The notes under the pieces: model-generated
The model's input: only the letters and a program-made list of their open reading frames with translations
What the model was told of the DNA's origin: nothing
The model's database searches: none
Assembly: GCA_017354575.1 (NCBI GenBank)
Contig: JAFMQP010000049.1
Span: 1 to 14,547, forward strand
Origin: Acidothermales bacterium
Lineage (GTDB): Bacteria > Actinomycetota > Actinomycetes > Streptosporangiales > WHST01
Direction of reading: 5' to 3'
DNA: 14,547 bases
Shown here: positions 9,144 through 14,547 of the stretch, piece by piece
Position numbering within the stretch: position 1 is the stretch's first letter
How the letters are laid out: the number at the start of each line of letters is the position of its first letter
Position numbers and translations under genes: made by a program

Positions 9144-9159
9144 GCCTGGAACCCCAGGC
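9144..9159 (-). promoter_or_regulatory. Small hairpin near the 5' end of the rpsL leader
   Basis: gcctgg (9144-9149) and ccaggc (9154-9159) form a perfect 6-bp stem with a 4-nt loop, starting only a few nucleotides after the expected transcription start. It may stabilise the 5' end of the mRNA. Confidence 0.45.
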
Positions 9160-9169
9160 ACGAATGACA

Positions 9170-9198
9170 AGGTTACCCACCCCGATGGACCAGGTCAA
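9170..9198 (-). promoter_or_regulatory. Candidate housekeeping-sigma promoter of the str operon (rpsL-rpsG-fusA-tuf)
   Basis: On the minus strand a -35 element TTGACC (9198-9193) is followed after exactly 17 bp by TAACCT (9175-9170), which fits the actinobacterial TTGAC / TANNNT pattern. Transcription would start near 9163 and give a leader of roughly 218 nt before the rpsL TTG. It lies just downstream of the terminator of the preceding gene, the expected place. A second TTGTCA (9169-9164 side) has no properly spaced -10. Confidence 0.6.
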
Positions 9199-9225
9199 AA
9201 CGGGGTCCCCGGCCACCGGATCGGG

Positions 9226-9280
9226 ACGGCCGAAGGGCCCCTGCCCACAGCGTCACGGCGTGCAGAGGCCCTTCAGCCGT
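9226..9280 (-). terminator. 18-bp hairpin terminator after the repeat membrane protein
   Basis: Arms 9226-9243 and 9263-9280 pair with a 19-nt loop. On the plus strand two positions are C/A mismatches (9231/9275 and 9240/9266), but on the minus-strand transcript both become G-U wobbles, so the stem is continuous for 18 bp only in the minus direction. It begins 12 nt after the stop of the upstream gene. There is no immediate U-run. Strand-specific pairing and position make a terminator likely. Confidence 0.8.
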
Positions 9281-9292
9281 CGCCCGGAAACG

Positions 9293-10306
9293 TCAGGGAG
9301 TGCCCTGCAACGCCCCGACGACCACGAAGATGATGTACAGGATGCCCCACGCGATACCGACGAAGCCGCATATGATGCCGGTCATCGCCATGCCGCGGCC
9401 GCCGAGCGCCCCGCCGGACTCGTCGATCTTCCCCTTGCTGACGAAGCCGAGGATCACGCCGGTGATGCCGAGCGGGATGTTCAGCCAGCAGATCACGATG
9501 GCCGCGATGCCGACGATCATGGCGGCGATCGCCAGGCCGTTGGTCTGCGTAGGTGCCGTGCCGTACGCGCTCTGGCCGTACGCCGCGGGCTGGTTGTACG
9601 CCGGTTGACCGTAGGACGGCTGCCCGTAGGACTGGCTCGGGTCGGCGTAGGACTGGCTCGGGTCGGAGTAGCCCTGCTGGCCGTACCCGGACTGGCCATA
9701 GCCCTGCTGGCCGTAGGACGACTGCCCGGCGTCCTGCCCGTAGCCACTCTGGCCGTAGGACGACTGCCCGGCGTCCTGCCCGTAGCCACTCTGGCCGTAC
9801 GACGACTGGCCGGAGCCCTGGTCACCGTAAGGCGACTGGCCCCCCTGGCCGTAGGAGGACTGGCCGGCGTCCTGGCCGCCGTACGGTGAAGACTGCTGGC
9901 CGCCGTAGCCGGCCTGCTGGCCGTACGACGACTGGCCGGAGCCCTCGTCGCCGTAGGGCGACGACTGGCCCTGCCCGTAGGACGAGGACGGGCCTTGGTT
10001 CTGCGCACCGTACGGCTGCTGCTGGCTGTAGGGCGACGGGTCCTGGCCGTACGGCGACTGGCCGTACGGCGACTGGCCGGAACCCTGGCTCTCGTACGGC
10101 GACGAGGCCGGCTGCTGGCCGTAGGAACCCGGGCCACCCGGGTCGTAGCCACCCAGGCCCATCGCGTCGCTGATGGACGAGCCGTACGCCTGCGTCCGGT
10201 CGTCGGAACCGGGAGTCGGTGGCTTGGCCGCGCCCTCAGCCGATTCCTGCTGGTCCGGCGTCGGCTCGTCACCCTGCCCGGGCGAGTAGCCGCCCTGTTC
10301 CGTCAT
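9293..10306 (-). CDS. Membrane protein with Tyr-Gly-Gln-Ser repeat N-domain and DUF4190-like C-terminus
   Basis: Function unknown. The 337-residue product has two parts. Residues 1-254 are low complexity, dominated by Gly, Ser, Gln, Tyr and Pro; I count 30 Tyr, 16 YGQ triplets, and only one Lys and one Arg, with a few Asp/Glu. No signal peptide precedes it. Residues 255-337 (from TNGLAIAAMIVGIAAIVICW) are hydrophobic: a first span of about 32 residues broken by LNIP, a short charged loop (VSKGKIDESGGALGGRG), and a second span to about 332. This matches the small glycine-rich DUF4190-type membrane domain common in actinobacteria, often with Pro/Gly/Gln/Tyr-rich N-termini. ATG start with AGGGAGAGG just upstream (10318-10310). 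It stands alone between rpoC and rpsL, with hairpins on both sides. The lysines and arginine of the loop favour a cytoplasmic loop; topology of the N-domain is uncertain. Confidence 0.85.
   Translation of the reverse strand: MTEQGGYSPGQGDEPTPDQQESAEGAAKPPTPGSDDRTQAYGSSISDAMGLGGYDPGGPGSYGQQPASSPYESQGSGQSPYGQSPYGQDPSPYSQQQPYGAQNQGPSSSYGQGQSSPYGDEGSGQSSYGQQAGYGGQQSSPYGGQDAGQSSYGQGGQSPYGDQGSGQSSYGQSGYGQDAGQSSYGQSGYGQDAGQSSYGQQGYGQSGYGQQGYSDPSQSYADPSQSYGQPSYGQPAYNQPAAYGQSAYGTAPTQTNGLAIAAMIVGIAAIVICWLNIPLGITGVILGFVSKGKIDESGGALGGRGMAMTGIICGFVGIAWGILYIIFVVVGALQGTP
9626..9666 (-). repeat. 21-bp tandem repeat (SYADPSQ / SYGDPSQ-type) in the repeat protein
   Basis: gtaggactggctcgggtcgg occurs at 9626-9645 and 9647-9666, a period of 21 bp. 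It encodes consecutive DPSQSY units near the end of the low-complexity domain and keeps the reading frame. Confidence 0.85.
9709..9792 (-). repeat. Perfect 42-bp tandem duplication in the repeat protein
   Basis: Bases 9709-9750 and 9751-9792 are identical over all 42 positions, encoding two copies of the 14-residue unit GQSSYGQSGYGQDA (in rotation). The next unit diverges at base 9800. Identity at every synonymous site indicates recent duplication by slippage or unequal recombination. Confidence 0.92.
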
Positions 10307-10378
10307 CAGCCTCTCCCTTTTCCGTCCGGCCGTTGCTCGCTTACCGTCTGCTGTGAACTGTGCCCGCCCATTGTGGCG

Positions 10379-10414
10379 TGGGGCGGCCTCCTCACAAGTG
10401 AGTGGGCCGCCCCA
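10379..10414 (-). terminator. Hairpin terminator candidate downstream of rpoC
   Basis: Arms tggggcggcc (10379-10388) and ggccgcccca (10405-10414) are perfect complements over 10 bp. The 16-nt interior can fold further through ctcac (10391-10395) and gtgag (10398-10402), or a 4-bp version with a 4-nt loop. It lies 29 nt after the rpoC stop on the minus strand and lacks a U-run. Likely end of the rpoBC transcript, or a partial one. Confidence 0.7.
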
Positions 10415-10423
10415 TCAGCCGAT

Positions 10424-10438
10424 TTCGCTCGAAGCGAA
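10424..10438 (-). other. Short hairpin immediately after rpoC stop
   Basis: ttcgct (10424-10429) and agcgaa (10433-10438) form a 6-bp stem with a 3-nt loop, 5 nt after the rpoC stop codon. On the minus strand the apex reads CTTCGAG, close to a stable UUCG-type loop. It precedes the larger hairpin and could protect the 3' end or act together with it. Confidence 0.5.
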
Positions 10439-10443
10439 CAGTC

Positions 10444-14292
<3,849 letters not shown>

Positions 14293-14344
14293 GACCCTCT
14301 AGCCTTCTTTCCTGGATCCGTGGGTTGTCGTGGGACGGGTTGCG

Positions 14345-14547
14345 TTAGACCTCTTCAACCGAACTTGGCTCCCTCTTCGAGAGATCGATGCCCAGCTCCT
14401 CCGCGGCGCGGAAGACGTCCTCGTCGGAGTCCTTCATCTCGACGGCGACGCCGTCGCTGCTGATGACCTCCACGTTGAGGCACAGGGCCTGCATCTCCTT
14501 GACCAACACCTTGAACGACTCCGGGATACCCGGCTCCGGGATGTTCT
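14345..14547 (-). CDS. rpoB: DNA-directed RNA polymerase subunit beta, C-terminal 66 residues only
   Basis: The minus-strand frame ending in TAA at 14347-14345 reads NIPEPGIPESFKVLVKEMQA, continues LCLNVEV, and ends ELGIDLSKREPSSVEEV. This is the C-terminus of actinobacterial beta, the part that packs against beta' (the SFKVLVKEMQAL helix is near invariant). The 5' part, including the rifampicin-binding region, is outside the window, so no statement on resistance is possible. The 52-nt spacer to rpoC carries no hairpin I could find. Confidence 0.97.
   Translation of the reverse strand, partial: NIPEPGIPESFKVLVKEMQALCLNVEVISSDGVAVEMKDSDEDVFRAAEELGIDLSKREPSSVEEV

Noticed and set aside
8946..9170. 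Upstream extension of the rpsL frame
   Set aside because: The frame is open only because of high GC. It coincides with the structured leader, and the S12 family begins exactly at the TTG.
9181..9225. Possible second hairpin, cccgat (9181-9186) with atcggg (9220-9225), inner ggacc/ggtcc
   Set aside because: The stems are short with long loops and overlap the candidate -35 region; no reason to prefer it over chance in GC-rich DNA.
10307..10400. Promoter for the repeat protein: TTGTGA, 16 bp, CACAAT on the minus strand
   Set aside because: The -10 lacks the leading T and the -35 falls inside the hairpin after rpoC; the match is no better than chance in this length.

Overview
The window is a chromosomal segment from a high-GC Gram-positive bacterium (Actinomycetota). 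Evidence: very GC-rich third codon positions, frequent GTG and TTG starts, an RpoC that reads like the actinobacterial form from its first residues (start 'LDVNFFDELRIGLATADD'), actinobacterial-type S12, EF-Tu and EF-G, and lysine/alanine/acidic tails on ribosomal proteins. I cannot name a genus from sequence alone.

Everything that codes lies on the minus strand, so the biological reading order runs from high to low coordinates: rpoB (last 66 codons only, 14547-14345) - rpoC (14292-10444) - a Tyr/Gly/Gln/Ser-repeat membrane protein with a DUF4190-like C-terminus (10306-9293) - rpsL (8945-8574) - rpsG (8569-8099) - fusA (8046-5947) - tuf (5886-4693) - rpsJ (4575-4267) - rplC - rplD - rplW - rplB - rpsS - rplV - rpsC (685-1, running off the window). 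This is the classic rpoBC / str operon / S10 operon succession; together the genes supply RNA polymerase core subunits, the decoding and assembly proteins S12 and S7, the two elongation GTPases, and the first part of the large S10 ribosomal protein cluster.

Boundaries between transcription units are visible. Two hairpins follow rpoC (10438-10424 and 10414-10379). A long 18-bp hairpin that pairs fully only as minus-strand RNA follows the repeat protein (9280-9226). A consensus-like promoter (-35 TTGACC, 17 bp, -10 TAACCT; 9198-9170) and a structured leader of about 220 nt precede rpsL. A perfect 13-bp hairpin (4677-4637) separates tuf from rpsJ. Inside the S10 cluster the genes are packed with stop/start overlaps (ATGA, GTGA, an 8-nt overlap, TAGTG), pointing to translational coupling.

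Most of the window is housekeeping and conventional. The parts worth a second look are: the FUS-like [S/G]Y-G-Q low-complexity domain of the small membrane protein between rpoC and rpsL, with perfect tandem duplications; arginine at S12 position 88, a substitution known as a streptomycin-resistance mutation elsewhere; nearly identical lysine-rich tail segments on L4 and L22 that are also 61/66 identical in DNA; a Leu in the normally His-containing DHPHGGG motif of L2; and the overlapping hairpins of the rpsL leader.
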